Assembly: GCA_038125725.1 (NCBI GenBank)
Contig: JAYPEK010000055.1
Span: 1 to 25,138, forward strand
Reading direction: 5' to 3'
Source of the DNA: TMED8 sp038125725
GTDB lineage: Bacteria > Pseudomonadota > Alphaproteobacteria > Rhodospirillales > Casp-alpha2
DNA: 25,138 nucleotides
Part shown: one piece after another, positions 1 to 7,768 of the stretch
How the letters are laid out: every line of letters begins with the position of its first letter
How positions within the stretch are numbered: the first letter of the stretch is position 1
The notes under the pieces: generated by a model
What the model saw: only the letters and a program-made list of their open reading frames with translations
The model's database searches: none
What the model was told of the DNA's origin: nothing
Made by a program: the position numbers and the translations under genes

Positions 1-1366
1 TGCGGAGCGCGATGCAGGTATCCATGTCGCCGTCGGCGCCGAAATAGCCGATGCAGCCGGCATAGATGCCGCGCCGCTCGGGCTCCAGTTCGTCGATGAT
101 CTCCATCGCCCGCACCTTCGGCGCGCCGGAGACCGTGCCGGCGGGAAAGCCGCCCATCAGCGCATCGATTTCGTCGAAGCGCTCGCGGTCCAACTCGCCT
201 TCCACATTGGAGGCGATATGCATGACGTGGGAATAATATTCGACGATGAACTGCTCGGTCGGCTTGACGGTGCCGGGCTTGGCCACCCGGCCGACGTCGT
301 TGCGCCCGAGATCGAGCAGCATCAGGTGCTCGGCGCGCTCCTTGGGATCGTTCAGCAGGTCTTCCGCCAACGCCGCATCCTCGGCCGCCGTGGCGCCCCT
401 CGGCCGGGTGCCGGCGAGCGGGCGCAACGTCACCTGGCCGTCGCGTACCCGGACCAGAATCTCGGGGCTGGAGCCGACCACCTGGAAACCGCCGAAATCG
501 AGGTAAAACAGGAACGGCGACGGGTTGAGCCGCCGGAGCGACCGGTAGAACGAGAACGGCGGCAACTGGAACGGCATGCGGAAGCGCTGCGAGGGGACGA
601 TCTGGAAGGCGTCGCCGGCGAGGATATACTCCTTCGCGCGCCGCACCATGTCCTGGTAGTAGTCCTCCGTCATGTTGGAGGTGACGTCCTCTTCGCTGAC
701 GCGACCCATGCTCTGTTGCGGAAGCGCAATCCGGAGCGGTGCCTCCAGGTCGCGGACCACCGCCGCCAGCCGCGCCTCGGCCTCGGCATAGACATCCTTC
801 GCATCGCCGTCGCCATTCCATACCGGTGTCACCACCGTCACCATGTCCTCAAGCGAATCGAAAATCGCCATCACGGTGGGGCGCAGGAACATGCTGTCGG
901 GCGTGCCGATGACGTCGGGGTTGTCGTCCGGCAAGCGTTCCACCAGGCGCACCATGTCGTAGGCCATGTAGCCGACCAGCCCGGCCGCCATCGGCGGCAG
1001 ATCGTCGGGGAGGTCGATACGGCTTTCCGCCAGGAGATGCCGCAGCGATTTCATGGCGCCTTCCTCGGCACTAATGGGGCAGGGGGCGAAAGCGTCCGCG
1101 TCGGCGATGGCGTGGGTTTTGATCTCCGCCCTGTCGCCGAAGCAACGCCAGACCAGATCGGGCCGGAGCCCGATGATCGAATAGCGCCCGCGAATGGCGC
1201 CGCCCTCGACCGATTCCAGCAAGAAACTATAAGGCTGGTTCTGCGCCAGCTTGAGCATCGCCGAGACCGGTGTCTCCAGGTCCGCCACCAGCTTGGTCCA
1301 GACCACCTGCGCCCGCCCGGCGGCGTGCGCCTCGGCGAAGGCCTCGTATTCGGGGAAGGTGCGCAT
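1..1366 (-). CDS. trpE: Anthranilate synthase component I (3' end cut off by window edge)
   Basis: Makes anthranilate from chorismate using ammonia supplied by the TrpG glutaminase, the first committed step of tryptophan synthesis in the cytosol. I translated the minus strand from the ATG at 1366; 455 codons are present and the reading frame is open to the window edge, so the C-terminus is missing. Visible motifs are LLES at residues 49-52 (the tryptophan feedback site of this family), then the chorismate-binding core: GSSPEILV, RPLAGTRPRG, LDLGRNDVGRV, FPAGTVSGAPK and GIYAGCIGYFG, all conserved. It starts 5 bp after the ppiD stop codon, so the two are probably cotranscribed. The LLES motif implies normal feedback inhibition by tryptophan. 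In related alphaproteobacteria trpG, trpD and trpC often follow; they would lie outside this window. Confidence 0.95.
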   Translation of the reverse strand, partial: MRTFPEYEAFAEAHAAGRAQVVWTKLVADLETPVSAMLKLAQNQPYSFLLESVEGGAIRGRYSIIGLRPDLVWRCFGDRAEIKTHAIADADAFAPCPISAEEGAMKSLRHLLAESRIDLPDDLPPMAAGLVGYMAYDMVRLVERLPDDNPDVIGTPDSMFLRPTVMAIFDSLEDMVTVVTPVWNGDGDAKDVYAEAEARLAAVVRDLEAPLRIALPQQSMGRVSEEDVTSNMTEDYYQDMVRRAKEYILAGDAFQIVPSQRFRMPFQLPPFSFYRSLRRLNPSPFLFYLDFGGFQVVGSSPEILVRVRDGQVTLRPLAGTRPRGATAAEDAALAEDLLNDPKERAEHLMLLDLGRNDVGRVAKPGTVKPTEQFIVEYYSHVMHIASNVEGELDRERFDEIDALMGGFPAGTVSGAPKVRAMEIIDELEPERRGIYAGCIGYFGADGDMDTCIALR

Positions 1367-1371
1367 CGGCC

Positions 1372-3282
1372 CTAGTTCGTCTGTCCGTCGGCGCCGCCGA
1401 ACAACTGATCGATGGCGGCGCGGTAAATCTTCACGCCGGCCTCCTCGCGGAACGCGGTACGCAATTGATCGGCGACGTCGCCCTGCAGCGAGCGGGTCAA
1501 CACCTCCGTCAGTTCCTCGACGCCTTTCTTGTCGGCAGCCGGGTCCGCCTGGGTGATGCTTTTCAGCACCGCCACGCGGTAGCCGTCGCCGACCCGCGCA
1601 AAGGCGGCCTTGCCGGTCTCGAGGGCGAAGATGTCCTCGATCAATTCGGCGGTGAAATCGGCACCGCCGCCGCGGCCGTCGCGGGTCAGCGGGTTCGAGG
1701 GCTTGATTTCAAGCGCCTGCACGCCGACGGCTTCGGCCAGCGGCTTTCCGGTATTGGCGGCGTCGGCAATGGCCTTGGCGCGGGCCTCGGCCTGGGCGCG
1801 GCGCTGTTCGGCCGACCAGGCGTCCTTCACCGTTGCGGCCACTTCCTCGTAGGGGCGCAACGCCGGCTTGGTCACCTTGTCGACGCGGATCATGTAGAAA
1901 CCGGACTCGCCCGCTTCGGTCAGCGCGCTCTCGGTGTTCTCTTCGGTGGCGAAGGCGGTGGCGGCGAAGTTGCCACCGCCGGGCAGGCCTTCGATGGCCT
2001 TGCCGGCGCGGTCCTTGCCTTCGGCGTCGATGGCCGCGATCCGAACCGCCGCGAGGTTGAGCTGTTTGGCCGCTTCCTCCAGCGTGGCACCGCCACCGAG
2101 CGCGTCCTCGAAGGTATTGGAGAGGTCGTAGAGCCCGTCGATGGCCTTCTCGCGCTGGACGTCCTTCAACAGCTGCGGCTTGGCTTCTTCGAAACTCATG
2201 GTGCCACCCGGGGTCACGCCGTTCACCTGGAAGATGTGCCAACCAAGCGCCGTCTTGATCGGCTCGGTCACGGCGCCGTCCGCGGTGGCGAACACTTTGT
2301 CGGCCAGTTCCGGCAACAGATCGGACTTGGTGACGTCGCCCAAATCCACCGCCGCTTCGTCCTGGCCGGCGACTTCCTTGGCCACCTGCACGAAATCGGC
2401 GCCTTCGACGAGGCGTTGATGCGCGGACTTCGCCTTGGCTTCGTCAACGATCAGCATCTGACGGACCTTGCGCTTCTCCTGCTTGGTGAACTCATCGGCA
2501 CGGTGATCGTAGGCGGTACGAAGCTCGTCGTCGCTGACCTCGATCTCGTTCGCCAAATCGTCGGCGTTGAGGCTGACATAGGTGATGGCGCGGTATTCCG
2601 GCGCTGTGTAGGTCTCTTTGTTGGCGTCGTAGTGAGCGCGCAGTTGCGCGTCGGTCGGCTCGATCAGCGCGCCGGCGGAGGCATCGGCGACGAACACGCT
2701 CTCCACCTGGCGTTTTTCCTCGCGGTAGCGATAGATGGCGTTGACCCAGGCCTTGGGTGCCGTGGCGCCAGCGGCGACATTGCCGAGCAGTTGCTGCGAC
2801 GCCAGATCGGCGCGCACGCGTGCCACGTACTCGCCTTCCGACAACCCGTTCTGGCTCAGCAGCAACTCGAAGCGCTGGCGGTCGAAGTTGCCGGCAAGAC
2901 CGGCGAACATGGGTTCCGCCTGGATCGCCTGGCGGACCAAGCCGTCACTGATGACGATGCCGAGATCCTGGGCGCTCTCCAGGGTCGCCATCTCGCCGAT
3001 CTGGCGCTCGAGCACGCGCTCGACCAGGCCGAACTTGCGGGCGTCCTCGATGCTCAGGCGGTTGCCGAACAACTGACGCATGCGCGACAGCTCGCGGTTG
3101 ACCTCGCTGTAGAAGGTCTGGGGCCCGAGCTTCTGCTTGCCGACCTCGGCCACCGCGCCGCCGCCGCCGACCTGATAGCCCAGCATGTCCTGGATGCCCC
3201 AGGCGCCGAATCCCAGGATCAGCAGGAACGAGAAGATCTTGACGACGATGGAGCCGATGCGCTTGCGCATGATGAGGAGCAT
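1372..3282 (-). CDS. ppiD: PpiD/SurA-type membrane-anchored peptidyl-prolyl isomerase
   Basis: A 636-residue periplasmic foldase of the PpiD family, expected to sit at the SecYEG exit and help newly exported proteins fold. The N-terminus (MRKRIGS, then a hydrophobic span at about residues 14-30 ending GAWGIQDML) is the typical PpiD anchor with a short cytosolic end. A SurA_N-like helical domain follows at about 40-200. A parvulin domain lies at about 268-355, including KVRQMLI and LGWHIFQVNGV. The remaining 280 residues are the usual PpiD C-terminal region. The start is uncertain by four codons: ATG at 3282 or ATG at 3270, neither with a clear Shine-Dalgarno sequence. Downstream trpE follows after 5 bp. 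In many alphaproteobacteria this gene is divergent from tpiA; here about 6 kb of other genes lies between them. Confidence 0.9.
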   Translation of the reverse strand: MLLIMRKRIGSIVVKIFSFLLILGFGAWGIQDMLGYQVGGGGAVAEVGKQKLGPQTFYSEVNRELSRMRQLFGNRLSIEDARKFGLVERVLERQIGEMATLESAQDLGIVISDGLVRQAIQAEPMFAGLAGNFDRQRFELLLSQNGLSEGEYVARVRADLASQQLLGNVAAGATAPKAWVNAIYRYREEKRQVESVFVADASAGALIEPTDAQLRAHYDANKETYTAPEYRAITYVSLNADDLANEIEVSDDELRTAYDHRADEFTKQEKRKVRQMLIVDEAKAKSAHQRLVEGADFVQVAKEVAGQDEAAVDLGDVTKSDLLPELADKVFATADGAVTEPIKTALGWHIFQVNGVTPGGTMSFEEAKPQLLKDVQREKAIDGLYDLSNTFEDALGGGATLEEAAKQLNLAAVRIAAIDAEGKDRAGKAIEGLPGGGNFAATAFATEENTESALTEAGESGFYMIRVDKVTKPALRPYEEVAATVKDAWSAEQRRAQAEARAKAIADAANTGKPLAEAVGVQALEIKPSNPLTRDGRGGGADFTAELIEDIFALETGKAAFARVGDGYRVAVLKSITQADPAADKKGVEELTEVLTRSLQGDVADQLRTAFREEAGVKIYRAAIDQLFGGADGQTN

Positions 3283-3758
3283 GGAACGATTACCCGGCGG
3301 TTTCGGTTACAGGAAAACGGCGCGCATCATAGGTGCGCACACCGGCAGCGGCAATGGCGTTCTGGCCGCAACCGGCGCGCGACGCGGTCAGGAGAGCGGG
3401 CCGAAGTGAAACTCTATCGGCAAACCCATGCCAGGTCAGCGAACACCCTACCCATCCGGGGAGGGGATGCGAAAAAACGCGGGTTGGAAGACATTGAATC
3501 AAAGGCATTCTTAAAAAAATCTCAGGAACGAACCCAATTGCGGAAACCCACCCGGCAGGAGCGATCGCATCACAGCTGGCGAGTTGTCTAGGTAAATATA
3601 GCTATTAGTTTTTGATTTCAAGAAATTAGAAGAATTTTTGCCTAAATTTGCAAAAGCATCAACAAAGCGGCCTTTTGACCCGCATCTTTGCCAGAAGCGG
3701 CTTTCCACGTGACCGCATAAGGCTCCTGCCGTAGCATTCCATCGGCTCCGGTTGGCAG
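3283..3758. other. 476-bp intergenic region with an AT-rich block
   Basis: Separates the divergent ppiD and iron-ADH-family genes. The ppiD-proximal part (about 3283-3480) is GC-rich like the surroundings. From about 3500 to 3665 it becomes clearly AT-rich, with runs of A near 3512 and 3600-3660. I found no convincing ORF, tRNA or strong sigma-70 promoter here. The AT block is the natural place for divergent promoters, and may mark the left edge of the accessory cassette. A weak minus-strand promoter-like match (TTGAAA and TATATT, 15-bp spacer, roughly 3597-3623) is not strong enough to call. Confidence 0.5.
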
Positions 3759-4958
3759 ATGAAAGTGGTCGCGGCGATGGATACAGGCTTGATTACCTTC
3801 GGGCGGATGGAAAACGTCAGTTTCGGCCAGCCCGCGCGAGACGCCTTGAAAAGCGAAGTCACGCGCCTGGGCGCCGAACGCGTTTTCCTCATGGTCAGCG
3901 GCACCCTCAGCCGCACGACCGATGAAGTGACCAAGGTCCGGGAGGCCCTGGGCGGAAGGCTGGCTGGCGAGTTCGATCATATGGGCGCGCATACGCCCCG
4001 CCGGGACGTGATCGCGGCGACGGAGGAAGCAAGACGCGCCAATGCCGATCTGATCGTTACCTTCGGCGGTGGTTCCGTCACGGATGGGGCGAAAGCAGTT
4101 GCCTTATGCCTCGGCAACGATATCCGCGCGCCAGAGGAAATCGACATCTTTCGCAACCGCTTCGACGCCAACGGATCGGCGTTGCCGCCCGCGTTCGCCG
4201 CGCCCGCCATCCGGCAAATTTCCATTCCGACGACGCTCTCCGCCGGCGAATTCAGCGGCAAGACGGGCGTCACCGACGAACGCACCAACACCAAGGAAAT
4301 CTACGGCCATCCGGACATCATTCCGCGAATGGTGATTCTCGATCCGGCGCCGACACGCCACACGCCGGAATGGCTGTTCCTGTCGACGGGAATCCGCGCC
4401 GTCGACCACTGCGTCGAGGGCATCTGCTCGCGGGAATCGCACGCCTATGGCGATGCGTTGGCGCTGCACGGTTTGTCACTATTGGTGCGGGGATTGTCGC
4501 GCGTTAAGGCCGATCCAAGCGACCTCGACGCCCGCCTCGATTGCCAAATGGGTGCGTGGATGTCGACGGGGCCGTTGGCGCACGGCGTACCGATGGGCGC
4601 CAGTCACGGCATCGGTTATATTCTCGGCGCCGGGTTCGACATTCCCCACGGCCATACGTCATGCATCATGTTGCCGGCGGTCATGCGCTGGAATAAATCC
4701 GTCAATGCCAAGCGCCAGGCCCTGGTCGCGGCCGCCATGGGCGATGTTCCCAATGCCGCGAGCGACGATGCGGCGGACCTGCTGGACGCCTTTATCGCGG
4801 GCCTTGGCATGCCGCGAAGTCTGGGTGCCGTGAATATCGGGCCGGAGCATTTTTCCACCATCGCCGAGCAGGCACTGAACACGCCATGGGTTCCCCGAAA
4901 TCCGCGCCCCATCGATGGGCCGGATGCGGTGATGGAGATTTTACGACTGGCGGCTTGA
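3759..4958 (+). CDS. Iron-containing alcohol dehydrogenase / maleylacetate reductase family protein
   Basis: A 399-residue NAD(P)-dependent reductase of the group III ADH superfamily, cytosolic. The N-terminal nucleotide-binding half carries FGGGS at 102-106, the pyrophosphate-binding loop. The C-terminal helical half carries the metal-site region: H217 in AVDHCVEG, H283 in ASHGIGYILG and H297 in DIPHGH, with the classical 14-residue spacing between the last two. The usual first ligand, Asp of the DAxxHxxE motif, is replaced by Arg213 (GIRAVDH). Maleylacetate reductases also deviate at this position, so this could be a maleylacetate-reductase-like enzyme or an ADH subfamily. The start is uncertain: ATG at 3759 or at 3777 (residue 7), with no strong ribosome-binding site. 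The SDR gene follows after 31 bp and is presumably in the same operon. Substrate unknown. Confidence 0.85.
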   Translation: MKVVAAMDTGLITFGRMENVSFGQPARDALKSEVTRLGAERVFLMVSGTLSRTTDEVTKVREALGGRLAGEFDHMGAHTPRRDVIAATEEARRANADLIVTFGGGSVTDGAKAVALCLGNDIRAPEEIDIFRNRFDANGSALPPAFAAPAIRQISIPTTLSAGEFSGKTGVTDERTNTKEIYGHPDIIPRMVILDPAPTRHTPEWLFLSTGIRAVDHCVEGICSRESHAYGDALALHGLSLLVRGLSRVKADPSDLDARLDCQMGAWMSTGPLAHGVPMGASHGIGYILGAGFDIPHGHTSCIMLPAVMRWNKSVNAKRQALVAAAMGDVPNAASDDAADLLDAFIAGLGMPRSLGAVNIGPEHFSTIAEQALNTPWVPRNPRPIDGPDAVMEILRLAA

Positions 4959-4989
4959 ACGGTTTCGAAATATTGGGGAGGCAATCAGC

Positions 4990-5754
4990 ATGGATTTAGC
5001 GCTTCAAGGCCGGCGCGCTTTGGTCACCGGCGCATCGAAGGGGATTGGACGGGCCTGCGCCGAGCGGCTGGCGGCGGAGGGCTGTCATCTCGACCTCGCG
5101 GCCCGCACCCAATCGCGACTTGAGGCGGCGGCCGATGAAATTCGCGCGCGCTATCAGGTCGACGTCCGCATCCATCCTTGCGATCTGTCGGATTCCTCGC
5201 AACTGAACGACCTGTTCCGCGCATGCGCGGACGTGGACATTCTGGTCAACAACGCCGGCGCCATTCCCGGGGGCTCGATCCTGGCCATCGACGAACCGAC
5301 CTGGCGCGCCGCCTGGGACCTGAAGGTCTTCGGCTACATCAATCTCTGCCGCCTGGCGTTTGAGGCCATGAGCGAGCGTCGGCATGGCGTGATCGTCAAT
5401 ATCATCGGCGCGGCGGGTGACAAACCGACCTTCGACTACATCGCCGGGTCCGCCGGCAATGCCTCTCTCATGGCGCTGACCAAGGGATTGGGCGCCACCA
5501 GCCGAAAACACGGGGTCCGTGTCGTGGCGATCAATCCCGGCCTGATCAAGACCGACCGCCTGATCGACCTGGCCCGCGCCAAGGCAGCGGAGTTTCTCGG
5601 CGATGCCGAGCGATGGGAGGAGACATTGGACCAGGAGTTCCCCCCCGGCGAACCGGAACACATCGCCGACCTGGTTGCGTTTCTGGCTTCCGACCGGTCC
5701 GGCTACACCACGGGGACCGTCTTCACCGTCGATGGTGGCTCTTCCGCACGTTGA
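4990..5754 (+). CDS. Short-chain dehydrogenase/reductase-family protein lacking the YxxxK motif
   Basis: A 254-residue protein with the SDR Rossmann fold: TGASKGIG at 13-20 binds NAD(P), NNAG at 87-90 and INPGLIKTDR at 181-190 are conserved. The length fits a classical SDR. The catalytic residues do not. The Ser strand reads NIIGAAG (138-144). Where Tyr-x-x-x-Lys should align upstream of the helix ending LTK, the sequence is GSAGN (153-157). Y150 has Ser, not Lys, four residues later. The Asn of the usual vNl motif also appears to be lost (VFG at 113-115). A known set of SDR-like proteins lacks the tetrad, so this may bind cofactor without classical catalysis, or use different chemistry. A strong Shine-Dalgarno (GGGGAGG) precedes the ATG. 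It converges with the TauD-like gene 23 bp away; a 6-bp hairpin (5759-5774) lies in the gap. Confidence 0.9.
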   Translation: MDLALQGRRALVTGASKGIGRACAERLAAEGCHLDLAARTQSRLEAAADEIRARYQVDVRIHPCDLSDSSQLNDLFRACADVDILVNNAGAIPGGSILAIDEPTWRAAWDLKVFGYINLCRLAFEAMSERRHGVIVNIIGAAGDKPTFDYIAGSAGNASLMALTKGLGATSRKHGVRVVAINPGLIKTDRLIDLARAKAAEFLGDAERWEETLDQEFPPGEPEHIADLVAFLASDRSGYTTGTVFTVDGGSSAR

Positions 5755-5777
5755 GGCTTCGCCGTTGTCGGCGATCG

Positions 5778-6809
5778 CTAACCGTCGTAACTGGTGCCGC
5801 CGTATTCCCGAAACCACAGCCGCACCAGGTGCCGGCGCAACTCCGGGTCGTCATGATCGGTGAATCCGCCCCGCGCGTGGCCGACCCGGGCGTTATTGAT
5901 GAATTGCATCTGTCCACGCTCGAACATCAGGCGCACCTGCATCTCGTCGTCATAGATGATTTCATCCACGGTATCGAGGAACCGAAGGGTGTCGGGGTCG
6001 ATTTCCTGTCCCGCCATCTTGTAACCCGTGCGCATCAATCGCGACGAATAGGAAACCCCGATCCCCGTACCGACCCGGCGGAATGGTGGTTTTGAGATGA
6101 CCATCGGATCATCGGAACCGTGCTCTTTTTGACGATCGAACAACACGCCTTGATAGCCGCGCATGGCCAGTTCCGGGTCCCGTTCGCGCAGCCGCTTGTA
6201 GACCTCGGCCCAACTGATCAGCCGGCTGTCGCCGCCTTCCTTGGCCGTCTGCAGACAGAGCAGGCCGATATACTGCGGGGGCATCAGGCCGTAGCTGTTG
6301 TCGGTGTGGTAATAGAGTTCGACATTCGTCACCGACCCCCGGACGCCGTTGCCGTGGGTCTCTCCGGAATCGCGCACGTCATAGAGCCGCAGCCCGTCGT
6401 AATTCTGGGACACCGGACGGCCCAGCAGCGAACCCAGCAGCCAATAAAGCGCCGTCGCGCGCCGGCGTCCGACCGCATCGATGGCAATACGGTCGACCAC
6501 GGCAAGGCCCGGCCCCTCGTCCAGAACCTGCTTCACCTCGGTCATCAACGCCCGGCAGGCAGCGAGCTCATGGTCTTCGGGCGATAGACGGAGAATATCG
6601 GCAACCTCGATATCTTCGTCCAAGGCGTTTGCGATCACCTGCAGTTCGGCCCACGCGGCGCTCGGGAGGGAAATCAGATAGTCGTCTTGCGACAGGCTAT
6701 TTGCCGTCCACGATTTCGGGAACGGCATCTCGTCCGGCAGATCGGGACTCGCTTTCGGCTCAACGACAAACACGTCGGATGTCACGGACGGTCTCCCATT
6801 CGATTTCAT
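5778..6809 (-). CDS. TauD/TfdA-family Fe(II)/2-oxoglutarate dioxygenase
   Basis: A 343-residue non-haem iron dioxygenase expected to hydroxylate or cleave a small organic substrate while converting 2-oxoglutarate and O2 to succinate and CO2. The iron-binding HxD is H168-x-D170 (YYHTDNSYG). The distal His is H311 in NNARVGHARGGF. The 2-oxoglutarate-binding Arg lies in RRHLVRLWF (about 325-333). This layout resembles the clavaminate-synthase-like and gamma-butyrobetaine-hydroxylase-like branches more than true taurine dioxygenase. The first 40 residues carry no recognised motif. The start ATG at 6809 has no good ribosome-binding site, so a somewhat later start is possible. It lies 71 bp downstream of the GrdB-like gene on the same strand, with a hairpin between them, and is probably the last gene of that operon. 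Confidence 0.87.
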   Translation of the reverse strand: MKSNGRPSVTSDVFVVEPKASPDLPDEMPFPKSWTANSLSQDDYLISLPSAAWAELQVIANALDEDIEVADILRLSPEDHELAACRALMTEVKQVLDEGPGLAVVDRIAIDAVGRRRATALYWLLGSLLGRPVSQNYDGLRLYDVRDSGETHGNGVRGSVTNVELYYHTDNSYGLMPPQYIGLLCLQTAKEGGDSRLISWAEVYKRLRERDPELAMRGYQGVLFDRQKEHGSDDPMVISKPPFRRVGTGIGVSYSSRLMRTGYKMAGQEIDPDTLRFLDTVDEIIYDDEMQVRLMFERGQMQFINNARVGHARGGFTDHDDPELRRHLVRLWFREYGGTSYDG

Positions 6810-6855
6810 GGCCGGATGCGATACGGCCGTTCGCCCTTGATCGTCGGCCCATGCA

Positions 6856-6876
6856 TGGCGGCGTGCCTGGCCGCCA
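6856..6876 (-). other. Intercistronic hairpin
   Basis: A perfect 7-bp inverted repeat (TGGCGGC / GCCGCCA, 7-nt loop) lies 4 bp after the GrdB-like stop codon, in the gap before the TauD-like gene. There is no U-tract, so it is more likely to tune mRNA stability or partial termination than to be a full terminator. In such GC-rich DNA a stem this short could arise by chance. Confidence 0.35.
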
Positions 6877-6880
6877 GCGA

Positions 6881-7768
6881 TTACGCCGTCGCCCGTTCCG
6901 CCAGCAGCTTGTCCTCCGGCCGCTCGTAACGCGGCGTTTCATCGCGCTCGCCGCGGCGGTCGACGCCGTCGTCGTCCAGCACCTTGGCCTTCCAATCGGG
7001 ATCCAGATCCCAGCTCTTGCCGGCGTCGACGATGGTGCCGGGTTCTTTGACACTGGCGAAAAGCTCCAGCGCGCGGGAGACGGTGTCCATCTGGTCTTCC
7101 AGGTCACTCGGCTTGCCGGCCGTGTGGCCCAGGGGATAGTCGGTGAACGACGCGCGCGGCGGCTTCGCCGACTGCACGATATCCAGCGCGCTGACCATGC
7201 AGACGGTGGGCAGGCCGTCGTCTTCGAACATGCGCGCCATCACCGACATGGACTGGTGGCAGACCGGACACATGGGGATCAACAGCACCGCGTCGGCACC
7301 GGCGGCCCGCACCTGTTCGGCCAAGGCCGGATAGACGATCTCGCGCACCTTGCGGCTGGAATAGATGCCGCCCATGATCGACAGCAACGGATCGGCGACC
7401 TCGCCGATGGTGCCGTCGGCCTCGAGCTTCGCGAGCGCTTCCAGCGGCACCAGGCAGTTGGGCTCCTTCAGCGCGCTCTTCAGGTATTTGCCGGCGACGT
7501 GGGTGAAGCGCAGGTCCTTCGGGTCAACGTCCTTGGGAATCGCGCGGAAGCCGGTGTCGTCCTTGTAATGGAAGGCAACCTGGCCGGCGACGTAGGTGCC
7601 GCCCGAGACGATCACCGAAATGCGGCTCTCGGAAACCGGCTTCGTCGGTTGGGTCAGGCCGGAAGGGCCGTCGTTCCAGACCCAGCGGTAGGGCTCGTAG
7701 CCGTTCAGCTCGTAGCGTTCGCGGGTCAGGCGGATGTATTCGATCGGGGCGTCGATAGTGTCGGTCAT
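6881..7768 (-). CDS. GrdB-like protein (glycine/sarcosine/betaine reductase component B family), cysteine form
   Basis: A 295-residue protein recognised as the GRDB/PrdB-related family by its central region: the CPVCHQ segment with C167 and C170, followed by PLGHTAG at 212-218. In clostridial glycine, betaine and proline reductases a related position carries selenocysteine and forms a reductive substrate adduct. Here both positions are ordinary cysteines and I see no in-frame UGA. The clostridial partners (GrdA, GrdC/D, thioredoxin) are not nearby, so the anaerobic reductase role cannot be assumed; the homologue may act on a C-N or C-S bond in another setting. Its ATG overlaps the CoA-transferase stop codon (ATGA, 7765-7768), which indicates translational coupling. 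The last 40 residues are charged and look disordered. Exact function unknown. Confidence 0.75.
   Translation of the reverse strand: MTDTIDAPIEYIRLTRERYELNGYEPYRWVWNDGPSGLTQPTKPVSESRISVIVSGGTYVAGQVAFHYKDDTGFRAIPKDVDPKDLRFTHVAGKYLKSALKEPNCLVPLEALAKLEADGTIGEVADPLLSIMGGIYSSRKVREIVYPALAEQVRAAGADAVLLIPMCPVCHQSMSVMARMFEDDGLPTVCMVSALDIVQSAKPPRASFTDYPLGHTAGKPSDLEDQMDTVSRALELFASVKEPGTIVDAGKSWDLDPDWKAKVLDDDGVDRRGERDETPRYERPEDKLLAERATA

Noticed and set aside
218..1375. Plus-strand frame of 385 codons opposite trpE
   Set aside because: The minus-strand translation gives a full run of anthranilate synthase motifs, so this frame is a shadow.
1270..3591. Long open frame (about 770 codons) on the plus strand opposite ppiD
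   Set aside because: It lies antisense to a gene with clear family motifs and has the Arg/Ala/Gly/His-rich, low-information composition typical of GC-rich antisense frames. No ribosome site or known domain.
3597..3623. Minus-strand promoter-like boxes (TTGAAA, TATATT)
   Set aside because: The spacer is only 15 bp, the stretch is AT-rich so matches are easy, and it is over 300 bp from ppiD.
3511..3708. 65-codon minus-strand frame in the AT-rich intergenic region
   Set aside because: No ribosome site, no recognisable motif and an overlap with another equally weak frame.
6881..7768. Possible selenocysteine (in-frame UGA) in the GrdB-like gene
   Set aside because: The frame is uninterrupted, and the redox site CPVCHQ carries ordinary cysteine codons.
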